Of a stretch of DNA of 64,000 nt, positions 49,952 to 59,526 are shown one piece after another. The notes beneath the pieces are model-generated. The model had not been told where the DNA came from. It ran no database searches and saw only the letters and a list, made by a program, of their open reading frames with translations. The stretch is from Flavobacterium aerium. Lineage in GTDB: Bacteria > Bacteroidota > Bacteroidia > Flavobacteriales > Flavobacteriaceae. Position numbers and translations under genes: made by a program. Within the stretch, counting starts at the first letter, position 1. Each line of letters starts with the position of its first letter. The stretch covers positions 186,001 through 250,000 of the forward strand of contig NZ_JARQWR010000004.1 in NCBI RefSeq assembly GCF_030766725.1. The letters run 5' to 3'.

Positions 49952-52900
49952 GTGAATCAACATTCTTTCTCAATATACGATGCATCAGCAGGTTCAGGAA
50001 AAACCTTTACTCTAGTAAAAGAATACCTTAAGATTTTATTAACCTCAAATAAAAATGATGCCTATCGAAATATACTTGCCATTACTTTTACCAATAAAGC
50101 GGTAGGAGAAATGAAAAGTAGAATTGTGTCTAGTTTATCCGAGTTTGCAAAAGACAATCCAGATAAAAAAGCATTTCAACTGATGGAATTGTTGGTCGAA
50201 GAAACAGGTTTGAAAATACCCGAAATCAAAAGCAAAGCCCAAAGAATAATTAAGAACATTATCCATAATTATGCGGCATTTGATATTTCAACAATTGACA
50301 AATTTACACACAAAGTAATTCGAGCTTTTGCACATGATCTGAACTTACCTTTAAGTTTTGATGTGTCACTGGAAACAGAAAATCTATTGATTGAGGCAGT
50401 AGATGCAATTATTGCAAAAGCAGGAGAAGAAGAAACTCTAACGCAGTTGTTGGTCGATTTTACAATGGAAAAGACAGATGATGATAAGAGCTGGGATGTA
50501 ACAAGAGAAATTTTAGATGTAAGTAAGCTACTGGTCAATGAAAACAATCGAAATGAAGTAGTCCATTTTCAAGACAAAACAATTGGAGAATTTGTCGCCA
50601 TAAAAAAGAAACTGACTTCGCTGTGTAGTGATTTAGAGAAAGAAATTGTCGAGTTGGCCAAAAATGCACTTCAATCTATTGACGAAAAAGGAATCTCTTA
50701 TAGTACATTTAATAGAAGTCTTATTCCTAATTATTTGATTTTTCTGGCAGATGGAAAAGTAGAGAAACGAGAACATTTATTGAAATATCTGGAAGAAGGG
50801 AGCAGGTATGCAAAAACAAAACCATTAGGCGAGCAACAAGCAATTGATGCAATGGCAGACGAGTTGTTGAAAATATTCCAATCTATTTTTCAGATTATGG
50901 AAAAGCTATTGTTTTATAAAGCTTTTCTCAAGAATATTACACCCTTATCATTGCTGAATACAGTAAGTCAAGAACTTTCGAAAATACAAGAAGAACAAAA
51001 TATCTTATCCATATCAGAGTTTAATGCGATTATTCATCGAGAGATTCAAAATCAACCAGCGCCGTTTATTTATGAACGATTAGGAGAGCGATATAAGCAT
51101 TTCTTCATCGATGAATTTCAAGATACCTCCGAAATGCAGTGGCAAAACTTGATTCCATTAATAGATAATGCATTGTCTGGAGAAGATCATTCGGGAGACA
51201 AAGGAACTTTAATGATTGTCGGTGATCCTAAACAATCTATTTATAGATGGAGAGGTGGTAAAGCAGAGCAGTTTATTGAACTGAGTAAAGGTTATAATCC
51301 ATTCAATAACCCAGATAAGGTATTAGAACATTTAGATAAAAATTATAGAAGCTATTCTCAGGTAATTCAGTTTAATAATGATTTTTTTAAACTGCTGTCC
51401 AATGAATTTACAAATCTGGATTATAGTGATTTGTATGCAAACCATAGCCATCAAAAGATAAATGATAAAGAAGGAGGATATGTAAATCTCTCCTTTATTC
51501 CAAATACAGAAGGAAATGAATACGATGAAGAAAGTCTAGATAAAACACAATTGTATTTACAATCAACTTTAGTAACTATAAAAAAAGTGTTAGATGAAGG
51601 TTTTGATTATCATGAAATTGTAATCCTAACACGGAAAAAAGATCAAGGAATTGCAGTGGCAAATTATTTGACGGAGCAAAGTGTTCCAATAGTTTCTTCG
51701 GAGACATTGATGGTACAGAATGCTACCGAAGTCCGAATGATTGTCAATACATTACGCTATTTAAAAAATAGTGCGGATGTTGAGTCAAAAGCTTTGTTTT
51801 TACACTACGTAGGAGAGTATATTCAAGATGAGTTACCAGTCCATGATTTTATTTCTGCAGGGATGTTGCATAAAAATGAAAAGGATTTTGAGGATTGGTT
51901 GATGAGTTTCCATATTGAGCTTTCATTTCAAAACGTCCGAAGTAAATCATTATATGAATCCGTTGAAATAATCATTTCAAAATTCATTAATAAAGAGAAG
52001 AATAATGCTTATGTGCAGTATTTTCTTGATTTGGTTTTAGAAAGAGATGTTAAGAACCAAGCAGGAGTAACAGACTTTTTAGCCTATTGGGATAAGAATG
52101 CACATAAATTCAGTATCCCTTCGCCAGAAGGAAATAATGCGATACGAATTATGACCATTCATAAATCCAAAGGATTAGAATTTCCAGTAGTGATTATTCC
52201 ATTTGCAGAAGAAGACTATTGTAGAAAACCAAAAGATAAATTATGGTTGGATATTGAAGAAACAGTTTTTGGATTGCCCAAAGTATTAATAGATAATAGT
52301 AGTGCAGTGGAAGCTTATGGAGAAGAAGCCTCATTAGTTTATCTAAATAAGCGACAAGAAGAATTGTTGGACAACATTAATGTATTGTACGTGGCTTTAA
52401 CTAGAGCCGAAGAACAGTTGTATATTATCTCGTCCATGAATCTGAGTAAAAAAGGAGAAGTAGCAAAGAATAGTATGTCTACCTTTTTTATTAAATACTT
52501 AGAAGAGATTGGAATGTTTGACCCAAGTCGATTAGAATATTCGTGGGGTAGTTCGAAAAAGACAATTGAAGATAAAAAGACAATTGATTTAATTAAAACA
52601 ATTCCGCCAATCCGAGAAGTACTGAATCCGAAAGCGATAAAAATTGCAAAAAGAGAAGCCTTGATGTGGGGAACCCATCAGCAAAAAGCAATAGAATATG
52701 GAAATCTAATCCATGAAATTCTGTCCTATATAGTTACCGCTGACGATGTAGATTTGGCGATTGCCCGATCAATTGAAAATGGTTTGATAACTTTTGATCA
52801 AAAAGAGCAGGTAGAACAAACTATCAAAGAGATTGTTTTTCATCAAGACTTATCCATATACTTTAGTTCTAAAAATACAGTTTTTAATGAACAAACAATT

Positions 52901-53113
52901 ATTCAAAAAGAAGGAGGGATTATAAAACCAGATAGGATGGTTGTAGACTCGGTGAATCAAGTCTATCTTTTGGATTATAAAACAGGGGCGCACAATCAGA
53001 AATATCAAGCGCAATTGGAACATTATCAGTTAGCCATTGAACAAATGGGATATGTTGTTGTAAAAAAAGCACTTGTTTACACGGGTGAAGAAGTGAAAAT
53101 AGTAAATTTGTAA
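49952..53113 (+). CDS. AddA/RecB-like UvrD-type helicase-nuclease
   Basis: A 1053-residue superfamily 1 helicase with C-terminal nuclease. Walker A ASAGSGKTFTLV is at the extreme N-terminus, QFDTSEMQW-like FIDEFQDTSEMQW gives the Walker B, GDPKQSIYRWRGG motif III/IV, and IMTIHKSKGLEFPVVIIPF motif V; YLLDYKTG near the end is the PD-(D/E)xK nuclease motif. It should process double-strand breaks for RecA loading with an AddB-like partner, which is encoded 2.8 kb downstream. The start is GTG at 49952, since the Walker A begins only 10 residues later. Confidence 0.9.
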   Translation: MNQHSFSIYDASAGSGKTFTLVKEYLKILLTSNKNDAYRNILAITFTNKAVGEMKSRIVSSLSEFAKDNPDKKAFQLMELLVEETGLKIPEIKSKAQRIIKNIIHNYAAFDISTIDKFTHKVIRAFAHDLNLPLSFDVSLETENLLIEAVDAIIAKAGEEETLTQLLVDFTMEKTDDDKSWDVTREILDVSKLLVNENNRNEVVHFQDKTIGEFVAIKKKLTSLCSDLEKEIVELAKNALQSIDEKGISYSTFNRSLIPNYLIFLADGKVEKREHLLKYLEEGSRYAKTKPLGEQQAIDAMADELLKIFQSIFQIMEKLLFYKAFLKNITPLSLLNTVSQELSKIQEEQNILSISEFNAIIHREIQNQPAPFIYERLGERYKHFFIDEFQDTSEMQWQNLIPLIDNALSGEDHSGDKGTLMIVGDPKQSIYRWRGGKAEQFIELSKGYNPFNNPDKVLEHLDKNYRSYSQVIQFNNDFFKLLSNEFTNLDYSDLYANHSHQKINDKEGGYVNLSFIPNTEGNEYDEESLDKTQLYLQSTLVTIKKVLDEGFDYHEIVILTRKKDQGIAVANYLTEQSVPIVSSETLMVQNATEVRMIVNTLRYLKNSADVESKALFLHYVGEYIQDELPVHDFISAGMLHKNEKDFEDWLMSFHIELSFQNVRSKSLYESVEIIISKFINKEKNNAYVQYFLDLVLERDVKNQAGVTDFLAYWDKNAHKFSIPSPEGNNAIRIMTIHKSKGLEFPVVIIPFAEEDYCRKPKDKLWLDIEETVFGLPKVLIDNSSAVEAYGEEASLVYLNKRQEELLDNINVLYVALTRAEEQLYIISSMNLSKKGEVAKNSMSTFFIKYLEEIGMFDPSRLEYSWGSSKKTIEDKKTIDLIKTIPPIREVLNPKAIKIAKREALMWGTHQQKAIEYGNLIHEILSYIVTADDVDLAIARSIENGLITFDQKEQVEQTIKEIVFHQDLSIYFSSKNTVFNEQTIIQKEGGIIKPDRMVVDSVNQVYLLDYKTGAHNQKYQAQLEHYQLAIEQMGYVVVKKALVYTGEEVKIVNL

Positions 53114-53157
53114 AATAAATACGATCAATAAAAGATTAATAAATCAATATAAAAAAC

Positions 53158-54357
53158 ATGTACGGAAAAATTCAGCAACATTTACAAAATGAACTAAATG
53201 CTATTGAAGAGAATGGTATTTTTAAAAAGGAAAGAATAATTACTTCACCACAAGGTGCGGAAATCACAATTTCAACAGGAGAAACAGTTTTAAATTTTTG
53301 TGCAAACAATTACCTTGGACTTTCTTCTCATCCAGAAGTAGTACAAGCGGCTAAAGATGCTTTGGATACTCATGGATTTGGAATGTCATCTGTACGATTC
53401 ATTTGTGGAACACAAGATATTCACAAAACATTAGAGCAAAAAATTGCTCATTTTTACGGAACAGAAGATACGATTCTTTATGCAGCAGCCTTTGATGCTA
53501 ATGGAGGTGTGTTTGAACCATTATTAGGAGAAGAAGATGCAATTATTTCAGATTCATTAAACCATGCTTCTATAATTGATGGGGTGCGTTTGTGTAAAGC
53601 GGCAAGATACCGTTACGAGAACAGTAACATGGAAGATCTTGAGCAACAATTAATAAAAGCAAATGCAGAAGGAAGACGCTTTAAGTTAATTGTAACAGAT
53701 GGAGTCTTCTCTATGGACGGATTAGTAGCGCCATTAGATAAAATATGTGACTTAGCAGATAAATATGATGCGATGGTAATGGTAGACGAATGCCATGCTG
53801 CAGGATTTATCGGAGCTACAGGTAAAGGAACGCTAGAAGCAAAGAATGTAATGGGACGTGTTGATATCATCACTGGGACATTAGGGAAAGCTTTAGGTGG
53901 AGCGATGGGAGGATATACTACCGCTAAAAAAGAAGTTATAGAATTATTAAGACAAAGATCAAGACCTTATTTGTTTTCAAATTCACTTGCGCCTTCAATT
54001 GTAGGAGCATCTATTAAAGTTTTTGAATTGTTAGAGAAGGATACTACTTTAAGAGATAAGCTAGAGTGGAATACGAATTATTTCAAAGAAGGAATGAAAA
54101 AAGCAGGTTTTGATATTATCGATGGCGACTCTGCAATTGTTCCTGTAATGCTATACGATGCGAAGCTTTCTCAGATTATGGCAGATGAATTATTGAAAAA
54201 AGGAATCTATGTTATAGGGTTTTTCTATCCAGTTGTACCGAAAGATAAGGCAAGAATTAGAGTTCAACTATCTGCGGCACATACAAAAGAGCACCTTGAT
54301 AAGGCGATTTCGGCCTTTATTGAGGTCGGTGAAACGTTAAAAATTATAGATAAATAG
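53158..54357 (+). CDS. kbl: Glycine C-acetyltransferase (2-amino-3-ketobutyrate CoA ligase)
   Basis: PLP enzyme of threonine degradation that cleaves 2-amino-3-oxobutyrate with CoA to glycine and acetyl-CoA. The 399-residue protein shows [43 protein letters not shown] and the PLP-lysine motif [15 protein letters not shown]. Alpha-oxoamine synthase relatives (BioF, serine palmitoyltransferase) are alternatives, but the N-terminal [25 protein letters not shown] is kbl-like. Threonine dehydrogenase is not nearby. It follows the AddA-like gene by 44 nt. Confidence 0.93.
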   Translation: MYGKIQQHLQNELNAIEENGIFKKERIITSPQGAEITISTGETVLNFCANNYLGLSSHPEVVQAAKDALDTHGFGMSSVRFICGTQDIHKTLEQKIAHFYGTEDTILYAAAFDANGGVFEPLLGEEDAIISDSLNHASIIDGVRLCKAARYRYENSNMEDLEQQLIKANAEGRRFKLIVTDGVFSMDGLVAPLDKICDLADKYDAMVMVDECHAAGFIGATGKGTLEAKNVMGRVDIITGTLGKALGGAMGGYTTAKKEVIELLRQRSRPYLFSNSLAPSIVGASIKVFELLEKDTTLRDKLEWNTNYFKEGMKKAGFDIIDGDSAIVPVMLYDAKLSQIMADELLKKGIYVIGFFYPVVPKDKARIRVQLSAAHTKEHLDKAISAFIEVGETLKIIDK

Positions 54358-54396
54358 CATTTTTCAATTTTTTATAGCATTTTTTTAACATTTCAC

Positions 54397-54427
54397 TTTG
54401 TAATTAATTTTTATCACATTACTTTTG
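54397..54427 (+). promoter_or_regulatory. Promoter of the ompA-like gene
   Basis: TTTG at 54397-54400 and TACTTTTG at 54420-54427 with ideal 19-nt spacing; the box ends 35 nt before the ATG. One of the best promoter matches in the window, fitting an abundant outer-membrane protein. Confidence 0.7.
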
Positions 54428-54462
54428 TCAGCATAACGTATTTTAATCAAAAAAAATTAAGT

Positions 54463-55857
54463 ATGAAACATCTTAACAAACTTTTTGCAGCTATCTTGCT
54501 TGTAGTAGGGCTTAATGCTCATGCACAAGACAGTGACAACCCATGGGCTATTAGCTTTGGTGCAAATGCAGTAGACACTAAGACTAGTTCTGGAAGAGAA
54601 AATCTGAAGGATCATTTTTCTCAGTTCTTTAATGCAAAAGACAACTGGAACATTTTACCATCTGTATCTTATTTAAACGTATCTAGATACGTTGGAGCTG
54701 GATTCACATTTGGTATTACTGGATCGGTAAACAAAATTGACAAATTGGTAAACAGAGTTCCTGGAACGATGAACCAAGGAGTAGTAGTAAATCCTGGAGA
54801 TTTAACTTACTATGGTATTGATGGGGTTATTAAATATAGCTTTAAAGATCTTATCAAATCTAAATGGTTTGATCCATCTTTACACGTAGGTGGAGGTTAT
54901 ACTTTCTGGGGAGACGAAAGTGCAGGTACTGTTAATGGTGGTGCTGGTGTTGCTTTCTGGTTCACAGAAAATATTGGTATCTCATTCCAATCTACTTACA
55001 AAAAATCATTCGAAGACAGAGTTGAGGTTCCTTCTCATTTCCAACACTTCGCAGGTTTAACATTTAAATTTGGTGGAAAAGACACTGACGGTGATGGTAT
55101 CTACGATAAAGATGATGCTTGTCCAGAAGTTGCAGGTTTAAAAGAATTCCAAGGATGTCCTGATACGGATGGAGATGGTATTCCAGACAAAGATGATTCT
55201 TGTCCAGAAGTTGCTGGTTTAAAAGAATTCAACGGATGTCCTGATACTGACGGAGACGGTGTACCAGATAAAGATGATGCTTGTCCAGAAGTTGCTGGTT
55301 TAAAATCATTAAATGGTTGTCCTGATTCTGATGGAGATGGTGTTGCTGATAAAGATGACAAATGTCCTAACGAAAAAGGTCCAAAAGAAAACAAAGGTTG
55401 TCCTTGGCCAGATAGAGATGGAGATGGTGTTCTTGATAAAGATGACAAATGTCCAGACGTTAAAGGAACTGTTGCTAACAACGGATGTCCTGAAGTTAAC
55501 GAAGTTGTAATGAAAAAATTAAATGATTACTCTAAAACTATCTTATTCGATACTGGAAGAGCTTCAATCAAGAAAGATTCATTCGAAACGTTAAACTCTA
55601 TCGCGATGATCATGAATGAGTACCCAAGTGCAAACTTCAGAATTGAAGGTTACACAGATAGTACTGGTAGTTTAGCTACTAATACAAGATTATCTAAAGA
55701 AAGAGCTGCTGCTGTAAGAGAATATCTTGTAACAAGAGATATCCAATCTAGCAGATTAACTTCTGAAGGTTTCGGTCCTGAAAAACCAATCGCTAGCAAC
55801 AAAACTGCTGCTGGTAGAGCACAAAACAGAAGAGTTGAGGTTATCTTAGTTAAGTAA
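54463..55857 (+). CDS. OmpA-family outer-membrane protein with thrombospondin type-3 repeats
   Basis: Outer-membrane structural protein of 464 residues that tethers the envelope to peptidoglycan. Order: signal peptide ([12 protein letters not shown]), N-terminal beta-barrel (about 25-205), five calcium-binding thrombospondin type-3 repeats (residues 207-345, consensus [21 protein letters not shown]), and a C-terminal OmpA peptidoglycan-binding domain ([47 protein letters not shown]). Strong promoter and terminator of its own. It separates kbl from the AddB-like gene. Confidence 0.95.
   Translation: MKHLNKLFAAILLVVGLNAHAQDSDNPWAISFGANAVDTKTSSGRENLKDHFSQFFNAKDNWNILPSVSYLNVSRYVGAGFTFGITGSVNKIDKLVNRVPGTMNQGVVVNPGDLTYYGIDGVIKYSFKDLIKSKWFDPSLHVGGGYTFWGDESAGTVNGGAGVAFWFTENIGISFQSTYKKSFEDRVEVPSHFQHFAGLTFKFGGKDTDGDGIYDKDDACPEVAGLKEFQGCPDTDGDGIPDKDDSCPEVAGLKEFNGCPDTDGDGVPDKDDACPEVAGLKSLNGCPDSDGDGVADKDDKCPNEKGPKENKGCPWPDRDGDGVLDKDDKCPDVKGTVANNGCPEVNEVVMKKLNDYSKTILFDTGRASIKKDSFETLNSIAMIMNEYPSANFRIEGYTDSTGSLATNTRLSKERAAAVREYLVTRDIQSSRLTSEGFGPEKPIASNKTAAGRAQNRRVEVILVK
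55081..55323 (+). repeat. Three near-identical 81-bp tandem repeats in ompA
   Basis: Three consecutive 27-codon units (55081-55161, 55162-55242, 55243-55323) encode DTDGDG(I/V)[14 protein letters not shown]..xGCP; two diverged units follow. High nucleotide identity between the first three makes copy-number change by slippage or recombination plausible. Confidence 0.85.
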
Positions 55858-55880
55858 TCAATCTCTCAAATATATTTTAG

Positions 55881-55912
55881 AAACGTCCCGATTTATCGGG
55901 ACGTTTTTTTTA
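55881..55912 (+). terminator. Terminator of the ompA-like gene
   Basis: 12-bp perfect stem AAACGTCCCGAT / ATCGGGACGTTT, TT loop, long T tract. Confidence 0.88.
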
Positions 55913-55922
55913 TTTTTATACT

Positions 55923-58691
55923 ATGACAAACACCTCTTTTTTAGATAAACTAAGTACTGAGCTAATTGATAAATATGAAGGAGATTTATCCAACATCGTT
56001 ATCGTTTTACCCAATAAAAGAGCCAAGATATTTTTAATAGACGCTATAAAATCCAAAATAACAAAAACGATTATTGCGCCTAAAATTATTAATATTGAGG
56101 AATTTATTCAGGACATTGCTGGAGTTCGATCTATTGAGAGTATTGAGTTGTTGTTTGAGTTTTATGAAGTATATAGCAATGATACTGCGAAAGAAAAACA
56201 ACAGTCGTTTGAACAGTTTTCCAATTGGGCAAAAACCTTACTACAGGATTTTAATGAAATAGACCGCTATTTATTAGACCCCCTTCATGTTCTTTCTTAT
56301 TTGAAAGATATTGAAGACATTAAACACTGGTCCTTAGATCCAGAAAAAAGGACACAATTAATAGAGAATTACCTGGAATTTTGGAAGCTATTACCCGATT
56401 ATTATAATGCGTTATATGATCATTTGCTTCAAAAAGGAATAGGTTACCAAGGATTGATATATAGAGAAGCTGTTGGTAATTTAGATCACTTTTCAAATTC
56501 ATTACAGAAAGAAATATTTGTTTTTGCAGGTTTCAATGCATTAAATGCTGCTGAAGAAAGAATTATCCAACATTTACTGGCAACGAGTCAAGCAGCTGTG
56601 TATTGGGATATCGATACCGTTTTTATTGAAGACAAATTTCATGATGCAGGTTACTTTATCCGCAACTTTAAAGAAAATTGGAAATACTATAAAACCAATC
56701 CGTTCCAATGGATTGCGAATGATTTTAGTCAAAATAAAAACATTCAAATTATTGGTACGCCTAAGACAGTGGGGCAAGCTAAAATTACAGGAAATCTGAT
56801 TGAACAAATTCTTGATCAATCAGCAAATTCAAGTCTTCAAAATGTAGCAGTTGTATTAGGAGAAGAAAATTTATTAATACCGCTTTTATATTCTTTGCCT
56901 GCAGGTGTAAATAGTCTGAATATTACAATGGGTTACGCCGGGAAGAATAACCCTGCACAAATCTTAATTCATAAGCTGTTTAAGCTTCACGCGAATGCAA
57001 AAGCAAGAAATGATAAAAGCTATGTATTCTATTATAAAGATGTTTTAGATATTGTAACACATCCATTAATAGAACCATATGTTAATGCTTCAAATCTGGT
57101 AAACATTATTAATACGAATAATTTCACTTTTATCACGCACCAGAAACTGGTAGAATTATACAGTGGAGAGAATCTGTTTTTTGAAATCTTATTTAATAAA
57201 TGGGATAATGATCCAGCTGTTGTTTTAGACCGATTATCAACCATATTATTGATGATTAAAGAGCGGCTGACAAATGATAGTGAAGATGAAAAAATAACAA
57301 AAGCATTTGTCTATTCTATTTTCAAAGTAATCAATAAGTTGATCAACTTCTTTTCGAAGTACAATCATATTAATAATATCGATACTCTATTTGCTATTTA
57401 TAAGCAAGTAGTAGATTTAGCTGAAGTATCTTTTGAAGGAGAGCCGTTAACAGGTTTACAGATTATGGGAGTCTTAGAATCCCGTGTTTTAGATTTTGAA
57501 ACCGTTATTATTACTTCCGTAAATGAAGGGAAATTTCCGGCGGGAAAATCTCAAAATTCATTTATACCCTATGATGTAAAAAAAGAACTTGGATTACCGA
57601 CTTATAAAGAAAAAGATGCCATATATACCTATCACTTTTATCATCTATTACAAAGAGCAAAAAATATTTACTTGCTATATAATACAGAAAGTGAAGGGTT
57701 AGATGCTGGAGAAAGAAGTCGATTTATTACACAATTAGAAGTAGAGAAACAAGAAAATCATTCGGTTGTAAATGACGTTTATAATGCAGTTGTACCAAGC
57801 AAAGCTTATGAGCCTATAGTGGTATTGAAATCGGAAAGTGTGATGGTTCGATTAAAAGAAATTGCAGAAGTAGGCTTTTCCCCCTCTTCATTAACATCAT
57901 ACATTCGAAACCCAATCCAGTTTTATTTTCAGAAAATTGTACGAATCAGAGAAGTAGAAAAGGTAGAAGAAAATATTGCGGTTAATACTTTAGGAACGAT
58001 TATTCACGAAACATTAAGAGCCCTATACGAGCCCTATGTTGACTTATTTCTTTCGCTTGAAGCAATTGCTGAAATGAGTAAGAAAGTAGATGATGAAGTT
58101 TTAAATCAATTCAAAGAAGTCTATAAACATGGTGAAATTAAGAAAGGACGAAACCTATTAGCCTTTGAAGTAGCGAAACGGAATATTCAGAATTTTTTAA
58201 ATAAAGAAAAAGAACTCATTCAAGCTGGAGATGCAGTAAAAATCTTAGCATTAGAAACAACCTTTGAAAGAACTTTACACCATCCGAAATTACCCTATTC
58301 GGTAAATATTAAAGGAAATGTAGATAGAATAGAACAACGCAATGGAAAAGTTAGGATTATCGACTATAAGACTGGGAAAGTAGAAGGTCGAGATGTAATG
58401 GTGAAAACCTGGGATAACCTATGTGTTGATATAAAAAATGATAAAATTATTCAAGTTCTGGCGTATGCCTTCATGTATGAACCATTACTAAAAGAAGGTC
58501 AAGAAATGGAAGTAGGTATACTATCATTCAAAAATTTAAGAAGCGGATTTTTACCCTTTAGAATAGCTGAAAACAAAGAAGAAGTGACTGTAATTACACC
58601 CGATGTATTAGAAAAATACATAGAGCAATTAGTGGTACTTCTAAACGAAATACTTGATCAGAAAATTCCTTTTGAAGAAAAAGTAAATTAG
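55923..58691 (+). CDS. AddB/RecC-like PD-(D/E)xK nuclease-helicase subunit
   Basis: A 922-residue partner candidate for the AddA-like protein. The N-terminal NIVIVLPNKRAKIFLIDAI resembles the inactivated helicase core of AddB, GFNALNAAEERII and ITSVNEGKFPAGKSQNSFIPYDVKKELGLPTYKEKDAIYTYHFYHLLQRAKNIYLLYN-type sequence the second RecA-like part, and the C-terminus holds the nuclease: FSPSSLTSYIRNPIQFYFQKIVRI and VRIIDYKTGKVEGRD. No Walker A is visible. The Cys residues of the AddB iron-sulfur cluster are not obvious. The last 4 bp overlap the convergent hydrolase gene. Confidence 0.88.
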   Translation: MTNTSFLDKLSTELIDKYEGDLSNIVIVLPNKRAKIFLIDAIKSKITKTIIAPKIINIEEFIQDIAGVRSIESIELLFEFYEVYSNDTAKEKQQSFEQFSNWAKTLLQDFNEIDRYLLDPLHVLSYLKDIEDIKHWSLDPEKRTQLIENYLEFWKLLPDYYNALYDHLLQKGIGYQGLIYREAVGNLDHFSNSLQKEIFVFAGFNALNAAEERIIQHLLATSQAAVYWDIDTVFIEDKFHDAGYFIRNFKENWKYYKTNPFQWIANDFSQNKNIQIIGTPKTVGQAKITGNLIEQILDQSANSSLQNVAVVLGEENLLIPLLYSLPAGVNSLNITMGYAGKNNPAQILIHKLFKLHANAKARNDKSYVFYYKDVLDIVTHPLIEPYVNASNLVNIINTNNFTFITHQKLVELYSGENLFFEILFNKWDNDPAVVLDRLSTILLMIKERLTNDSEDEKITKAFVYSIFKVINKLINFFSKYNHINNIDTLFAIYKQVVDLAEVSFEGEPLTGLQIMGVLESRVLDFETVIITSVNEGKFPAGKSQNSFIPYDVKKELGLPTYKEKDAIYTYHFYHLLQRAKNIYLLYNTESEGLDAGERSRFITQLEVEKQENHSVVNDVYNAVVPSKAYEPIVVLKSESVMVRLKEIAEVGFSPSSLTSYIRNPIQFYFQKIVRIREVEKVEENIAVNTLGTIIHETLRALYEPYVDLFLSLEAIAEMSKKVDDEVLNQFKEVYKHGEIKKGRNLLAFEVAKRNIQNFLNKEKELIQAGDAVKILALETTFERTLHHPKLPYSVNIKGNVDRIEQRNGKVRIIDYKTGKVEGRDVMVKTWDNLCVDIKNDKIIQVLAYAFMYEPLLKEGQEMEVGILSFKNLRSGFLPFRIAENKEEVTVITPDVLEKYIEQLVVLLNEILDQKIPFEEKVN

Positions 58692-59470
58692 ATTTTTTTA
58701 AAGAAAAGAAGAAGTGTTTCCAGTAGCTCAGCTCTGTTTTCTACAGAACTCATATGTCCATCTGGAAAAGAGACTAGTTTTACTGCGGTACCTTCAATTT
58801 GCTCAACCGTTTCATTATAGTTGAGAACAGGATCTTTTTTGCCTAAAATAATCATCATTGGATAAGGAGCAAAATGAAGCAATACTTCACGATCATTACG
58901 TGTTTTCATCCCTTCTAATGCTGCAACAATACCCTGTAAAGGGATTTTTAAAGCCTGAAATTTAATGTTTTCAATTTCTTCCTGAAAAGCATCACGATGC
59001 TCGGGATTGAATAAATTACCTATCGCAAGACTAATGAAATTAGTATGACTTTGTTTGACCGCTTTTATTGCTCGATCGCGGTTTAGTTTTCGTTCATCAC
59101 TATCCGCTCTAGCAGTAGAGTTTAAAAGCACTAAACCTTTGATGTTGTCAGGATATAATTCTGCAAAAGCCAAAGCAACATAACCACCCATTGAATGTCC
59201 AACAAAAACTGATTTTCGAATTCGTAATTCACTCAATACAGCCTGTACAGCATCAGCCATGTCTTCCATAGAATGGATATAGCCCATACATTCAGTATCA
59301 CCGTGTCCTAATAAATCTATTGCAATAACACGAAATTTAGAGGACAATGCAGGGATGTAGAAGTCCCACATGCTACTATTTTCGAGAAAACCATGTAGTA
59401 ATACTATAGCAGTGCCTTTACCGGAATCGGTAAAATTAATTTTGGTATTCTTGTAAATGATACTAGGCAT
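58688..59470 (-). CDS. Alpha/beta-fold hydrolase
   Basis: A 260-residue cytosolic hydrolase. Nucleophile elbow GHSMGG (Ser93), oxyanion region LLHGFLENSSMWD, an acid in ILGKKDPVLNYNE and the catalytic His in FPDGHMSSVE complete a Ser-Asp-His triad. The substrate is not predictable (esterase, lactonase, haloperoxidase-like or MenH-like members share this shape). Separated from pepP by a terminator, yet it may still receive read-through. Its 3' end overlaps the AddB-like gene by 4 bp on the opposite strand. Confidence 0.88.
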   Translation of the reverse strand: MPSIIYKNTKINFTDSGKGTAIVLLHGFLENSSMWDFYIPALSSKFRVIAIDLLGHGDTECMGYIHSMEDMADAVQAVLSELRIRKSVFVGHSMGGYVALAFAELYPDNIKGLVLLNSTARADSDERKLNRDRAIKAVKQSHTNFISLAIGNLFNPEHRDAFQEEIENIKFQALKIPLQGIVAALEGMKTRNDREVLLHFAPYPMMIILGKKDPVLNYNETVEQIEGTAVKLVSFPDGHMSSVENRAELLETLLLFFKKI

Positions 59471-59486
59471 ATTTTTTTTGAAGAAA

Positions 59487-59521
59487 TATTTTTCCCTCGA
59501 TACAATATCGAGGGAAAAATA
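59487..59521 (-). terminator. Terminator of the Xaa-Pro aminopeptidase gene
   Basis: 16-bp perfect stem TATTTTTCCCTCGATA / TATCGAGGGAAAAATA with a 3-nt loop, directly after the gene on the minus strand. Confidence 0.85.
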
Positions 59522-59526
59522 GAATA

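Noticed and set aside
55101..55481. Ser/Pro-rich minus-strand open frame with internal repeats
   Set aside because: It is the reverse complement of the ompA thrombospondin repeats, which explains its periodicity.
55081..55500. Regular repeats considered as a CRISPR-like array
   Set aside because: They are in-frame protein repeats without unique spacers; no cas gene is present.
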